A stretch of 64,000 nt of DNA from Desulfonatronum lacustre DSM 10312 (lineage in GTDB: Bacteria > Desulfobacterota > Desulfovibrionia > Desulfovibrionales > Desulfonatronaceae): contig NZ_KI912608.1 of assembly GCF_000519265.1 (NCBI RefSeq), positions 3,153,421-3,217,420 of the forward strand. The letters are read 5' to 3'. Under the pieces are notes generated by a model that was not told the origin of the DNA, ran no database searches, and worked only from the letters and a program-made list of their open reading frames with translations. Position numbers and translations under genes: made by a program. Positions 8,218 to 17,671 of this stretch are shown piece after piece. Within the stretch, counting starts at the first letter, position 1. Each line of letters starts with the position of its first letter.

Positions 8218-9408
8218 ATGATGATCGAGAAGAAAATCATAAATGATGAGGAAACGTATTTCACCGCGCCTGGGCGGGCGGGGGGCGATGAACTGCGGCT
8301 GGATATTGAGATCGTCAGCAACAACCCGGTGATGACCGGGTTGTTGACGAATATCGGCGGCCTGATTGCGATACTCAACAGCCACCGCCAGATCGTCTCC
8401 ATCAACTCCGCTTTTCTCAAGCTGCTGGGCATCGATGATCCGGAGACGGCCCTTGGCCTGCGCCCCGGTGAGGCGCTGGACTGCCTGCATGCCGACGACG
8501 GTCCCGGCGGCTGCGGAACCGGCAGGTACTGCTCCTCCTGCGGCGCGGCGATAGCCATTGTCGCCTGTCTGGAGCAGGAAATCCCCATTGAGAGGAAGTG
8601 CGCCTTGGCGGCTCAAAAAGGGGGGGAGCCGGTCCAATTGCTGCTCCAGGTTCGGGCCAACCCGATCCGCATCAATTCCAAGGTGTACATTCTGCTCTTT
8701 CTCCAGGACGTCACGGTCCAGGAACAGCAGGCCGCGCTTACCAGGACGTTTTTTCACGACGTCAGCAACATGCTGACCATGCTCGTCCAGTCCGGGGAAC
8801 TGCTGCGGATGAAAAGCCCTTCCCCGCTCAGCGAAATCATCCATCAATCTTCGGTCCGGTTGGCCGGGGAGATCGCCCTGCAAAAGGCGCTGTTCGAATC
8901 CGGGGCCTGCTCCTATGTCCCGAGGTGGGCGGAGTGCGATCTTGGGCGACTCTTTGCCGAGTTGCGCGGCTTCTTCCAGAGCCATGAGGCGGCTCGGGAC
9001 AGGGTGCTGCGATTTCCCGAGACCCTGCCGCGGATTCTGCTCAGAACCGACGGCGCGGCGCTGTACCGGATATTGCTGAACATGATCGTCAATGCTCTGG
9101 AGGCGACCGAAGAAGGGGGCGAGGTGGGCGTGTCGCTGGAGCAGCAACCCGAGGCCGTCGTGTTTTCCGTCTGGAACGCGGCGGTGATTCCTCCGGAAGT
9201 CGCCTTGCGCATCTTTCAGCGCAGTTTCAGCACGAAAAATCAATCCGGCAGGGGCATTGGAACGTATTCGATGAAACTGTTCGGGGAGACGGTTCTGGGG
9301 GGCAGGGTTTTCTTTACTTCCAGGGAAGGGGCGGGAACCAGCTTTTCATTCGCCCATCCCTTGAAGACGCAGGAAAAGCCTGAAAAAGAATGCCGGTCCA
9401 TCGCCTGA
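8218..9408 (+). CDS. PAS-domain sensor histidine kinase
   Basis: About 396 residues, probably cytoplasmic: no membrane helix is visible. A PAS domain occupies roughly residues 40-175 (LLTNIGGLIAILNSHRQIVSINSAFLKLLGI..) and contains the Cys-rich segment CGTGRYCSSCGAAIAIVAC, which could hold a metal or respond to redox. The phospho-acceptor region is FFHDVSNML, followed by a HATPase domain with N-box NMIVNALEATEEGG and glycine box GRGIGTYSMKLFGE. AAGG precedes ATG codons at 8218 and 8221; a GTG at 8200 is also possible. No response regulator is adjacent; the nearest in the window is at 28819, so the partner is unknown. Confidence 0.85.
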   Translation: MMIEKKIINDEETYFTAPGRAGGDELRLDIEIVSNNPVMTGLLTNIGGLIAILNSHRQIVSINSAFLKLLGIDDPETALGLRPGEALDCLHADDGPGGCGTGRYCSSCGAAIAIVACLEQEIPIERKCALAAQKGGEPVQLLLQVRANPIRINSKVYILLFLQDVTVQEQQAALTRTFFHDVSNMLTMLVQSGELLRMKSPSPLSEIIHQSSVRLAGEIALQKALFESGACSYVPRWAECDLGRLFAELRGFFQSHEAARDRVLRFPETLPRILLRTDGAALYRILLNMIVNALEATEEGGEVGVSLEQQPEAVVFSVWNAAVIPPEVALRIFQRSFSTKNQSGRGIGTYSMKLFGETVLGGRVFFTSREGAGTSFSFAHPLKTQEKPEKECRSIA

Positions 9409-9472
9409 GAAAACCCCTTTCCGTAATTGCTCAAAAAGGCCGGGCAAACTCTGAAATTGTTTCTGCCCTGGA

Positions 9473-9496
9473 TTCCCGCCTGCGCGGGAATGACTG
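9473..9496. repeat. ATTCCCGC/GCGGGAAT palindromic repeat
   Basis: A short hairpin with arms ATTCCCGC and GCGGGAAT, continuing into GACTGA, lies between the convergent kinase and FapA-like genes. It matches a dispersed intergenic repeat type common in proteobacterial genomes. A second partial copy-like stretch (CATGCCCGCGAAG..GCGGGCATCC) follows at about 9523-9569. Confidence 0.6.
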
Positions 9497-9689
9497 AAAT
9501 GGCATGTTCTCCCAAGCTCGTCATGCCCGCGAAGCCTGTCCTCGTGCAGACGGGGAGCGGGCATCCAGGTCATGCTTGCCACAATTATTTGAGAAGTTAC
9601 CTCTTTCCCAGGCAGCGGACCGGATTATTTGAGCAGTCAGTGGGTATGATCGTCGTGACGAGGGCGCAAGTACGCATTCCACTCTGCTG

Positions 9690-11702
9690 CTATGCAAGAA
9701 CAAGTCGATTCTGCTGAGAATCATAGTAGATGGTGGGGCCGGCCAGAGGGGTGGTGACCTTGTAGCTCGCCGTGAAGCAGAGGATGACGACATCCGGGTG
9801 GATAATATTCTGCGCCTTGACCCGCAGGTTCATATCTGTCCGGAAATTCTCCCGCTCCTCGCGGATTTGTTGTTCGATCTCAGAAAGCTCCTGTTCACAA
9901 CGCACCCTGGCCTTGAGCACCTCGGCCACGATTTGGCGTTTGTGTGACGGAGCTCTTTCCAGGATGCTTTTGATGTCTCCGGAGCCCAGGGAAGTGTAGA
10001 TTTTTTGCAGAGTCTCCTCCAGTTCCTTTTTGCGCTCCATGTTGACTTCCGTCACGCGGTTCGCCCCCAGATAAATCTGGGTCTCCACTCCCGCGGGCGA
10101 GCCGATTTCCTTGGCCAGGACTCCTTCTCCGCACCGGAGAATGCCGCCGATGATCTTGCCTCTTCCTCTGGTGGCGATGATGTTTCGTTTGGCGGTAACT
10201 TTGCAATTGTTGATCTCGTGGGCGATGTTCACGTCACCTTGGGCCAGGAGCACCGCGTTTTGGGCATACAGCGCGGATATGCCGCCCCCGGCCTCCACCT
10301 TCCCTCCCTGGTCCATGATAATGCCGCACCCCACCTGAACCTCGCCGCCGGCAATAATCACGGCGTTCTCGACCACATCCTTGACCACCACGTTGCCCGG
10401 CGCTTCCACGCAAAAGCCGGACAACACGGAACCGCGGATGTTGACCGAACCCCGTTCCAACTTGATGTTGCCCACTTCCAGGTTGACGTCGCTCTTGGTT
10501 TCGAAGACTTCCGTGACCTTGAGCGTGTTGCCCTGAAAAAAGACCATCCCCGAGGCCGTGGCGGAGTATTCGCTGCCTTCTTCGGAGCAGCGAACGTTTT
10601 CTCCGGCCAACAGGGTGAACGGGCGCCCCTGTTTGGCGGAGACGGGTTTTCCGAACACGTCGATACCCGGCTCTCCGGGTTGCGAGGAGATCAGTCGGCC
10701 CAGAATGTCGCCCTCGTTCACGGCACGAACGACGCCCCGTGCACGGAAGTCGATCCTGCCGTCGGCGGTTTCCAGACCCAGGGCGTCGGGGGTGGAAAGC
10801 ATGGTCGGTTCGAAGCTACCGTCAACGCCGTCTTTGGGGAGCTTGCCCCAACAGAGGATGACGTTTTCCACCGGCGCTCCACGCTCCTTGGCCTTGGCCG
10901 CGGCCCTGCTCACGGATTCTTCCTGAAGCGGGGCCTTGACCTGCATCCGTTGCAAAGCGTGCTGGAAAAGATGGGGCCCTGTCGGCTCGTCCTTGAAGGT
11001 GCGGTGGTAAATCGTGGCCTTGATGGCCATGTTGTTGTCAACAAAGGAAAGCAGTGATTGGACGCTGACCCTGTGGTCTTCGATGTTTGGCAACCCATAC
11101 TGCTCGGCAATGACCATGGAAGCGTCCCGATCCAGGCTGCAACCGGCGTCCTGGGCAATTTCAATGTCCGGCCCTCTGGCGCTTGCGGGAGGAGAGACCT
11201 GTTCTCCGGTTACCAGGAGACCAGCTTCGCTGGGCTGCGCGGGGACGTATCCGGCAATGGCGTCCCCGGGGAAAGCCGGGAAATCCCAGTCCCCCAGGGG
11301 AGTGATGGATGCGTCCTTGGCCGGCCGGGCAAGAATCCCCTTGGCAATGACCGTCCCGGCAACTTCAGTTCCAATAAAGAGTTGTTCAACCACCCGCGCG
11401 GCAACATCCGGGTCCGGGGAAACGCGTACCCCGGCCTCGGTCAGTTTTTTCAGCAGACTTTCCAGGTTCAGGGGGCTCCCCTTGCCCTTTGCCGGGATGG
11501 AGCCGACGATGGTGGCCTTCATTTTATCCGGTGAGATTTCAACCTGAATATCAGCATCATGATCCAACAGCTCAGCCCTGAATCGACCGTCCTCGAGTAC
11601 GGTAATTCCGACACTTTCCGGAGGGCAGTGGAAGTCGGCCACGGCCATGGCCGTCGCTTCCCCGCTGCTTGCCGCGGTCAGAGTCAGGACTGTTTGACGC
11701 AT
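9690..11702 (-). CDS. FapA-like (DUF342) polymer-forming protein
   Basis: A 670-residue protein of the FapA/DUF342 family. The N-terminal 200 residues carry degenerate DUF342_N sequence, and residues about 310-570 form a glycine/valine-rich repeated region expected to fold as a right-handed beta-helix (VNIRGSVLSGFCVEAPGNVVVKDVVENAVIIAGGEVQVG..). The C-terminal 100 residues look like a coiled coil (MERKKELEETLQKIYTSL..EQELSEIEQQIREERENF). Members have been linked to flagellar assembly and polar positioning in vibrios, but no flagellar gene is nearby here. It is monocistronic. Role in this organism is unknown. Confidence 0.8.
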   Translation of the reverse strand: MRQTVLTLTAASSGEATAMAVADFHCPPESVGITVLEDGRFRAELLDHDADIQVEISPDKMKATIVGSIPAKGKGSPLNLESLLKKLTEAGVRVSPDPDVAARVVEQLFIGTEVAGTVIAKGILARPAKDASITPLGDWDFPAFPGDAIAGYVPAQPSEAGLLVTGEQVSPPASARGPDIEIAQDAGCSLDRDASMVIAEQYGLPNIEDHRVSVQSLLSFVDNNMAIKATIYHRTFKDEPTGPHLFQHALQRMQVKAPLQEESVSRAAAKAKERGAPVENVILCWGKLPKDGVDGSFEPTMLSTPDALGLETADGRIDFRARGVVRAVNEGDILGRLISSQPGEPGIDVFGKPVSAKQGRPFTLLAGENVRCSEEGSEYSATASGMVFFQGNTLKVTEVFETKSDVNLEVGNIKLERGSVNIRGSVLSGFCVEAPGNVVVKDVVENAVIIAGGEVQVGCGIIMDQGGKVEAGGGISALYAQNAVLLAQGDVNIAHEINNCKVTAKRNIIATRGRGKIIGGILRCGEGVLAKEIGSPAGVETQIYLGANRVTEVNMERKKELEETLQKIYTSLGSGDIKSILERAPSHKRQIVAEVLKARVRCEQELSEIEQQIREERENFRTDMNLRVKAQNIIHPDVVILCFTASYKVTTPLAGPTIYYDSQQNRLVLA

Positions 11703-11727
11703 AAGAACTCTTTCGGAGTGAGTTTAC

Positions 11728-11850
11728 CAGTCCGTTGAAAACTCCCAATTGCTTCGTCGCTGGAAAAAGTTCAATCTCTCCGCATGAATAAATACTCTTC
11801 AATATTGAGCTTTTTTTTGCTTCCAGCACTTGGGGTTTTTGGGCGGACTG
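11728..11850. repeat. CAGTCCGTT-ended palindromic element, copy 2
   Basis: Starts CAGTCCGTTGAAAA and ends TTTTTGGGCGGACTG, imperfect terminal inverted repeats, with an internal hairpin AGTTCAAT..ATTGAGCT followed by a T-run. About 123 bases, as in the copy at 15651. No open frame of its own. The remaining 220 bases up to the acyl-CoA synthetase gene contain no gene I can recognise. Confidence 0.7.
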
Positions 11851-12072
11851 TGGATAAGGGCTTTGTCAATACGCAGTTACATCCTGATATTATTGTGAAT
11901 ATCTTGTCATTCAGCATGAATGGCAACTGTGCGGGCAATTGATTGCAATGCTTAATCATTCTGATTAGTTCCATATTTCATCAATGTCATGAAAACGCAA
12001 GCATACCGAGCGCGTCATGGGTCAGTGTCAGCGCCCTGATAACAATCAACCCCAAAACCCCAAGGAAGAAGC

Positions 12073-13695
12073 ATGCATCCATTACAGCAACTGCTGATCA
12101 AGAATCTCTTTCAGGCCCCCCTTCAGGATCACCCGGATCAGGAGATCGTCTACGGCGAAACCCTGCGTTTCAGCTACGCCCAGTTTCGCGAGCGGGTGGC
12201 CCGGTTGGCGGGGATGCTTTTGGCCCGGGGGGTGAAGGCCGGGGACACCGTGGCCGTCATGGACTACGACAGCCATCGCTACCTGGAGTGCTACTACGCC
12301 GTGCCGATGATCGGCGCGGTGCTGCACACCATCAACATCCGCCTTTCCCCGGAGCAGATGGTCTTCACCATCGGGCACGCCGAGGACGACGTCATTCTGG
12401 TCAACGCCGACTTCCTGCCCCTGCTGGAGCAGATCAAAGGGCGGCTGGACACCGTGCGCGAGTATATTCTGCTCACGGACACCGACGCATCCCCCCGGAC
12501 ATCCTTGCCCTTGTCCGGCGAGTACGAGGCCCTGTTGGCCGCCGCCGAACCGCTGGCCGACTTCCCGGATTTGGACGAAGACACCCGGGCCACCACCTTC
12601 TACACCACCGGCACCACGGGGCTGCCCAAGGGCGTCTTCTTCAGCCATCGACAACTGGTTCTGCACACTTTGGCCGGACTGACCGCCCTGAGTTCCAACG
12701 CCACCCAGGGCCGTTTCCACCGCGAAGACGTGTACATGCCCATCACGCCCATGTTCCACGTCCACGCCTGGGGCATCCCCTACATGGCGACCCTGCTCGG
12801 GGTGAAGCAGGTCTATCCGGGCAGGTATATTCCCGAGGTCCTGGCCCGGCTGATCAGCACGGAAAAGGTCACCTTCAGCCACTGCGTGCCGACCATCCTG
12901 CACATGCTGCTTTCCGATCCCAAGTGCGCGAGCTACGATCTGTCGGGCTGGCAGGTGGTCGTCGGCGGGGCGGCCTTGCCCAAGGCCGTGTGCAAGGCCG
13001 CCCTGGACCGGGGCGTGGACGTTTTCACGGGGTACGGCATGTCCGAATCCTGCCCCATCCTGACGCTGACCCACCTGTCCGACGCCGAGCTGCTCCAAGA
13101 CCAGGAAAGCCAGATCGCCTTGCGCACCCGCACCGGACGCCCCCTGCCCCTGGTCCGGCTACGCCGCGTCGACGACGCCGACCGGGAAGCGCCCGACGAC
13201 GACAAAACGCCCGGAGCCCTGCAAGTGCGGGCACCGTGGCTGACCCGTTCCTACCTCAAGGATGACCGCAATTCGGAAAAGCTGTGGACCGACGGTTGGA
13301 TGAACACCGGGGATGTGGCCTGCCGCGACGCCTCGGGCAGCCTGCGCATCACGGATCGGACCAAGGACGTGATCAAGGTCGGCGGAGAATGGCTCAGCTC
13401 CCTGGAACTGGAGGACATCATCCTGCGTCACTCGGACGTGGCCGAAGCCGCGGTGATCGGCAAGCCGGACCTGCGCTGGGGAGAAACGCCCCTGGCCCTG
13501 GTGGTGCCCAAGCAGGGAGCCACGCCGCCGGAAAAAAGGATCGCCCATCACGTCAAGAGCTTCGTGGACAAAGGCGTGCTGCCCAAGGAGGCCGTGCTGG
13601 TCAAGGTTCGCCTGGTGGAGGCCATTGCCAAGACCAGCGTGGGCAAGACCAATAAAGTCGCCCTGCGGGAGATGTATCTGAAGGATGGGGAGTAA
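12073..13695 (+). CDS. Fatty-acyl-CoA synthetase (AMP-forming)
   Basis: A 540-residue acyl-adenylate-forming enzyme that activates a fatty acid with ATP and CoA. The P-loop-like core motif [15 protein letters not shown] lies near residues 175-190. Other adenylation motifs include [11 protein letters not shown], the hinge/ribose-binding segment [25 protein letters not shown] and the C-terminal lysine region [17 protein letters not shown]. The sequence resembles the medium/long-chain (AlkK-like) branch. AAGGAAGAAGC precedes the ATG. It stands alone between a repeat-rich spacer and rpoZ. Chain-length preference cannot be read from sequence. Confidence 0.88.
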   Translation: MHPLQQLLIKNLFQAPLQDHPDQEIVYGETLRFSYAQFRERVARLAGMLLARGVKAGDTVAVMDYDSHRYLECYYAVPMIGAVLHTINIRLSPEQMVFTIGHAEDDVILVNADFLPLLEQIKGRLDTVREYILLTDTDASPRTSLPLSGEYEALLAAAEPLADFPDLDEDTRATTFYTTGTTGLPKGVFFSHRQLVLHTLAGLTALSSNATQGRFHREDVYMPITPMFHVHAWGIPYMATLLGVKQVYPGRYIPEVLARLISTEKVTFSHCVPTILHMLLSDPKCASYDLSGWQVVVGGAALPKAVCKAALDRGVDVFTGYGMSESCPILTLTHLSDAELLQDQESQIALRTRTGRPLPLVRLRRVDDADREAPDDDKTPGALQVRAPWLTRSYLKDDRNSEKLWTDGWMNTGDVACRDASGSLRITDRTKDVIKVGGEWLSSLELEDIILRHSDVAEAAVIGKPDLRWGETPLALVVPKQGATPPEKRIAHHVKSFVDKGVLPKEAVLVKVRLVEAIAKTSVGKTNKVALREMYLKDGE

Positions 13696-13816
13696 GGGCG
13701 CGGGCGCTGGTTGGTCGTGTTGCCGGACGTTGACGCCGGATTTATTTATTGGTAAAAAGTAAAGTTTTGCGAATTCAAAGACCGGCGTACACAGCTTACT
13801 ACCGGGGGGAGGACGT

Positions 13817-14038
13817 ATGGCCAGAATTACCGTGGAAGACTGCTTGCAGCAGGTGGACAATCGATTTCTCGTGGTGCAGATGGCCATCAAGCGGGTCCAG
13901 CAATACCGCAAGGGGTATCATCCGCTTGTGGAGAGCGACAACAAGGATATCGTCACCGCGTTGCGTGAAATTGCCGCGGGCAAGGTGCTGCCCGCCGAGG
14001 ACATTAAGGAAGCCGGCATCGTCGGCCTGACGAAGTAA
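13817..14038 (+). CDS. rpoZ: RNA polymerase omega subunit
   Basis: A 73-residue protein beginning [26 protein letters not shown], the characteristic omega start, with a C-terminal [10 protein letters not shown] segment. Omega binds the C-terminus of beta-prime and helps polymerase assembly. A strong GGGGGAGGA lies 6-7 bases upstream. It is two bases from dnaJ, so the two are co-transcribed. Confidence 0.93.
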   Translation: MARITVEDCLQQVDNRFLVVQMAIKRVQQYRKGYHPLVESDNKDIVTALREIAAGKVLPAEDIKEAGIVGLTK

Positions 14039-14040
14039 TC

Positions 14041-15147
14041 ATGGCCGGTCGCAAGGATTTTTACGACGTTCTCGGCGTGGCCCGTGACGCTTCGGAAGAC
14101 GAAGTCAAGAAGGCCTATCGTCGTCTGGCCATGAAATACCATCCGGACCGCAACCCGGATGATCCGCAAGCCGAAGTCCGATTCAAGGAGGCCGCGGAAG
14201 CCTACGAAGTGTTGCGCGATCCACAGAAGCGCGCCCACTATGACCGCTTTGGCCACGAAGGCCTGAACAACTCCGGTTTCCAGGGCTTCCGGAGCAACGA
14301 GGATATTTTTTCCACGTTCAGCGATATTTTCGGCGAATTTTTCGGATTCGGCTCCCGAGGTCCACGCCCTCAGGCCGGCGCGGACTTGCGGTATAATTTA
14401 AGCTTGGCGTTTCGCGACGCGGCCAAGGGGACGGAGGTCGAACTCCAGATCCCGCGCAATGAAGTCTGCGGTGACTGCGAAGGCACCGGCGCGGCACCGG
14501 GCACCCGGGCCGAGACGTGCAAGCATTGCGGCGGTCAGGGGCAGATGATCCAGAATCAGGGTTTTTTCCGTCTGGCCGTGACTTGCCCGGTTTGTCAGGG
14601 CCAGGGCGAAATCATCACCTCTCCTTGCCGGGCCTGCCATGGACGGGGGATTGCCCGCAAAACCAGGGAACTGAAGGTCCGGATCCCCGCCGGGGTGGAC
14701 AACGGCAGCCGCCTGCGGCTGCGCGGCGAGGGCGAACCGGGTCTGCACGGCGGACCGCCGGGCGATCTGTACGTGGTCGTCCATGTGGAGGAAGACAAGG
14801 TCTTCCGGCGTCAGGGGCAGAATCTGGTGGTCAAGAAGGAAATCAGCTTCGTGGACGCGGCCCTGGGAGCGCGCATCGAGGTGCCCACCCTGGATGAGCC
14901 GGTGCCCATGGATGTTTCCAAGGGCACCCAGAGCGGGCATGTTTTTCAGATTTCAGGCATGGGCCTGCCCCACCTGGGCAGCACCCAGCGCGGGGATCTG
15001 CTGGTGGAGGTTCAGGTCAAGACCCCCACCAAGCTGACCGGCAAGCAGGAGGAACTGCTTCGGGAGTTCGCCCGCCTGGAGGAGGATCGCCCCATGAAAA
15101 AGGTCAAACGGTTTTTTAATAAGGCCAAAGACGCGGTCAAAGGATAA
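14041..15147 (+). CDS. dnaJ: Chaperone DnaJ (Hsp40)
   Basis: A 368-residue full-length DnaJ. The J-domain (residues 5-70) includes HPD in [14 protein letters not shown]-rich linker follows ([22 protein letters not shown]), then four CxxCxGxG-type zinc motifs ([32 protein letters not shown]) and the C-terminal substrate-binding domains. It stimulates DnaK ATPase and delivers unfolded clients. It overlaps no gene but sits tightly between rpoZ and moaC. Confidence 0.96.
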   Translation: MAGRKDFYDVLGVARDASEDEVKKAYRRLAMKYHPDRNPDDPQAEVRFKEAAEAYEVLRDPQKRAHYDRFGHEGLNNSGFQGFRSNEDIFSTFSDIFGEFFGFGSRGPRPQAGADLRYNLSLAFRDAAKGTEVELQIPRNEVCGDCEGTGAAPGTRAETCKHCGGQGQMIQNQGFFRLAVTCPVCQGQGEIITSPCRACHGRGIARKTRELKVRIPAGVDNGSRLRLRGEGEPGLHGGPPGDLYVVVHVEEDKVFRRQGQNLVVKKEISFVDAALGARIEVPTLDEPVPMDVSKGTQSGHVFQISGMGLPHLGSTQRGDLLVEVQVKTPTKLTGKQEELLREFARLEEDRPMKKVKRFFNKAKDAVKG

Positions 15148-15152
15148 CGGCG

Positions 15153-15650
15153 ATGGACGACAAATTTTCGCATCTGACCGAAGACGGCGAACTGACCATG
15201 GTCGACGTGGGAACCAAGGAGCAGACCCAGCGCCTGGCCATGGCCAGGGGCGAGGTGGTGCTTTCCGCCAAGACCCTGGATCTGCTTATGGCCAAGGCCC
15301 TGCCCAAGGGCGACGTCCTGGCCACGGCCAAAATCGCCGGGATCATGGCGGCCAAGAAGACCGCGGAATTGATTCCCTTGTGCCACAGCCTGAATCTGTC
15401 CTACGTGGATTTGCGATTCGCCGTGGACGTCCAGCGGCAACGGATCGTGATCGACTCGGAAATCCGTTGCACGGACCGCACCGGGGCCGAGATGGAGGCC
15501 TTGATGGCCGTGCAGATGGCCGCCATGACCATTTACGACATGTGCAAGGCCGTACAGAAGGACATCGTCATCGGCCCCTGCCGCCTGATCCACAAGGCCG
15601 GAGGCCGGGGCGGGACCTATGACGCCATACCGGACGACGATCTCGACTAG
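15153..15650 (+). CDS. moaC: Cyclic pyranopterin monophosphate synthase MoaC
   Basis: A 165-residue enzyme of molybdenum-cofactor synthesis that, after MoaA, forms cyclic pyranopterin monophosphate. Conserved segments are MVDVGTKEQTQRLAMARG, IAGIMAAKKTAELIPLCHSL, VRCTD-like IRCTDRTGAEMEALMAVQMAAMTIYDMCKAV and the C-terminal KAGGRGG. It starts five bases after dnaJ. Its stop codon directly abuts a repeat element (15651) whose internal hairpin plus T-run should act as terminator. Confidence 0.95.
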   Translation: MDDKFSHLTEDGELTMVDVGTKEQTQRLAMARGEVVLSAKTLDLLMAKALPKGDVLATAKIAGIMAAKKTAELIPLCHSLNLSYVDLRFAVDVQRQRIVIDSEIRCTDRTGAEMEALMAVQMAAMTIYDMCKAVQKDIVIGPCRLIHKAGGRGGTYDAIPDDDLD

Positions 15651-15774
15651 CAGTCCGTTGAAAAACACCCAATTGTGGCGTCGCCGCAAAAAGCTCAAAC
15701 CCTCGCGTATGACAAATACGCTTCGGTCTTGAGCTTTTTTTTGCTCCGTGCACTTGTTTTTTTTGAACGGACTG
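15651..15774. repeat. CAGTCCGTT-ended palindromic element, copy 3 (with terminator-like core)
   Basis: Begins CAGTCCGTTGAAAAA immediately after the moaC stop and ends TTTTTGAACGGACTG, giving 14-15 base terminal inverted repeats with one mismatch. The core has AAGCTCAA (15691-15698) pairing with TTGAGCTT (15729-15736) followed by eight T, a plausible plus-strand terminator. Related copies: 11728-11850 and the fragment at 1-32. Confidence 0.75.
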
Positions 15775-15845
15775 CCGGATAAAGCTCTTTCAGCATGGCG
15801 AGCGGGTCGGTAAAAAATCTTCGCTGACCGCATGCCACAAAATAA

Positions 15846-15896
15846 AAGCTCAAACCCTGGCGCTTGATGAACAGCGCTTCGGGTTTGAGCTTTTTT
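15846..15896 (+). terminator. Strong hairpin with T-run
   Basis: AAGCTCAAACCC (15846-15857) pairs perfectly with GGGTTTGAGCTT (15881-15892), followed by TTTTTT. The stem repeats the core of the adjacent 15651 element, suggesting a partial second copy of it. Confidence 0.7.
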
Positions 15897-15916
15897 GTTT
15901 TTGGCGGCTTTTTTGT

Positions 15917-16078
15917 AACGACTCAGCACAGAGTAATGCTGTTGCCGGGGTCGGCGTCGGTATCGGGATCGGAATCGAAAACGCTGGGAAGCGTTCAAAT
16001 TCTTCCTGTTCCGATTCCGACTCCGATACCGACCCCGATTGTCGGAGCAAGAGCGGATACAAAATGTGCTGAGTAGAT
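15917..16078. repeat. AACTACTCAGC-ended hexamer hairpin, copy A
   Basis: Ends are AACGACTCAGC (15917-15927) and GCTGAGTAGAT (16068-16078). The interior is two facing tracts of degenerate six-base units (GTATCGGGATCGGAATCGAA... and ...TTCCGATTCCGACTCCGATACC) that pair across a short centre. It lies between moaC and hisF, with no coding frame. Nearly the same element occurs at 39671-39847. Confidence 0.75.
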
Positions 16079-16109
16079 ACGCTTTTTTTTAAACAGCCGG
16101 GGCGTGCTC

Positions 16110-16889
16110 TCACCAAACCTGGCGGACTTTGATCCCCTGGTTTGCCAGGATGTCCTTGATGCCCCGGATCGTATATTCGCCGTAGTGCACGATGGATGCG
16201 ATCAGGGCGGCGGAGGCCAGGCCCTGGGTCAAGGCGTCGGCCATGTGCTCGGGTTTGCCCGCTCCGCCGGAGGCGATCACCGGGATGGACACGGAGTCGG
16301 CAATCAGCCGGGTCAGGGTCAGTTCATATCCTTCCTTGGTCCCATCGGCGTCGATGGAGTTGAGGCAGATTTCTCCCGCGCCCAGTTCCTGGACCCGCTT
16401 GGCCCAGGCCAGGGCGTCCATCCCCGTGGGCGTCCGCCCGCCGTGGATCACTACCTCGTAACCGGAAGGGATCTCCGGGGTGACGGCCACCTTGAGCACG
16501 TCCATGCCCACCACCACGCACTGCGAGCCAAAGGCCGTCGCGCCCTGGGAGATGATCTCCGGAGCGCGCACCGCCGCGGAATTGACGGAGATCTTTTCCG
16601 CGCCAGCCAGGAGCACGGCCCGCATGTCCGCGACGTTGCGGATGCCGCCGCCCACTGAAAAGGGAATGAACGTCTTGGAGGCCACTTCCTCCACCACCCG
16701 GAGCATGATGCCGCGGCCCTCGCTGGACGCCGTGATGTCGTAGAAAACCAGTTCGTCCGCCCCTTCGTCGGAGTAGAACTTGGCCATATCCACCGGGTCG
16801 CCGATATCCACGTTGCCCTTGAACTTCACGCCCTTGGTCAGCCGCCCGTCCCGAACGTCCAGGCAGGGAATGATTCGCTTACTGAGCAT
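16110..16889 (-). CDS. hisF: Imidazole glycerol phosphate synthase cyclase subunit HisF
   Basis: A 259-residue (beta/alpha)8 barrel. It starts [23 protein letters not shown], giving the first catalytic Asp (CLDV); the second lies in [10 protein letters not shown]. Phosphate-binding glycines are in [10 protein letters not shown] and [10 protein letters not shown]. It uses ammonia from HisH to make imidazole glycerol phosphate and AICAR in histidine synthesis. The ATG at 16889 overlaps the end of hisH by 11 bases; the upstream ATG in frame lacks the family start. The other his genes are not in the window. Confidence 0.95.
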   Translation of the reverse strand: MLSKRIIPCLDVRDGRLTKGVKFKGNVDIGDPVDMAKFYSDEGADELVFYDITASSEGRGIMLRVVEEVASKTFIPFSVGGGIRNVADMRAVLLAGAEKISVNSAAVRAPEIISQGATAFGSQCVVVGMDVLKVAVTPEIPSGYEVVIHGGRTPTGMDALAWAKRVQELGAGEICLNSIDADGTKEGYELTLTRLIADSVSIPVIASGGAGKPEHMADALTQGLASAALIASIVHYGEYTIRGIKDILANQGIKVRQVW

Positions 16890-17520
16890 GGGCCGCCTCC
16901 TTGCAGTAGGCATGAAAGTTGGCGAGCAGGGTCAGGCCGGGGCGACCACTCTTTTCCGGATGGAACTGGGTGGCCCAGAGTCCGGGCCGACCGAAAAGCG
17001 AGGCAAACTCTTGCCCGTAGAAGGTCGTGGCCAGGACCAGCTCCGGCGACGGTGCGGGGAAGTAGCTGTGCACGAAATAGAATTCCGCTTCGTCGGGGAC
17101 ATTGTTCAGCAGGACGCACTCTTGCTTACGGCGCAGACCGTTCCAGCCCATGTGCGGGATGATCAGATTCCGTCCGTCCTCGTCCTTCCAGGTCGGGTCG
17201 AACCGGCGGCACTCCCCGGGCAGGATGGACAGGGTTTTGGTATCGTTTTCCTGGCTGTAGTCCAGCAGAATCTGACAGCCCACGCAGATGCCCAGAAGCG
17301 GCTTGCCCGTGTGGACCACTTCCCTGAGCACGGCGTCCAGCCCCTTGTCGCCGAGTTCGGTCATGGCCTGTCCGGCCGCGCCCACCCCGGGGAAAATCAC
17401 CCCGTCCGCTTGCAGCAACGCGCCTGGTTCCGCGGTGATCGCGCAGGGGATGCCTAGGAAGTCCAGGGCTCTGCGGACGCTGGTCTGGTTCCCCGCCTCG
17501 TAATCCAAAATAGCCAACAT
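16879..17520 (-). CDS. hisH: Imidazole glycerol phosphate synthase glutaminase subunit HisH
   Basis: A 213-residue class I glutamine amidotransferase. The nucleophile Cys sits in [15 protein letters not shown], and the partner His-x-Glu in [10 protein letters not shown]. The start at 17520 gives [19 protein letters not shown] with GAGGAG upstream; 27 extra codons further upstream in frame do not resemble the family. It channels ammonia to HisF, whose gene it overlaps. Confidence 0.95.
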   Translation of the reverse strand: MLAILDYEAGNQTSVRRALDFLGIPCAITAEPGALLQADGVIFPGVGAAGQAMTELGDKGLDAVLREVVHTGKPLLGICVGCQILLDYSQENDTKTLSILPGECRRFDPTWKDEDGRNLIIPHMGWNGLRRKQECVLLNNVPDEAEFYFVHSYFPAPSPELVLATTFYGQEFASLFGRPGLWATQFHPEKSGRPGLTLLANFHAYCKEAAHAQ

Positions 17521-17671
17521 GGCTTGCTCCTCTTCTTTCGTGACGACGTAAACAAAAGAGCCGCCGCGCGCCTCGCGGTCAGCGGCCTTGTTTCCAACCA
17601 CATATTGCCGTGTTTGTCATCCGGTCGGGATATCCGGCTTCTGCGGCCCCTGACTGAAAAAACAGGCACCC

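Noticed and set aside
9420-9689. Gap between kinase and FapA-like gene checked for RNA genes or an insertion sequence
   Set aside because: Only short ATTCCCGC-type palindromes are seen; no tRNA cloverleaf, no transposase frame.
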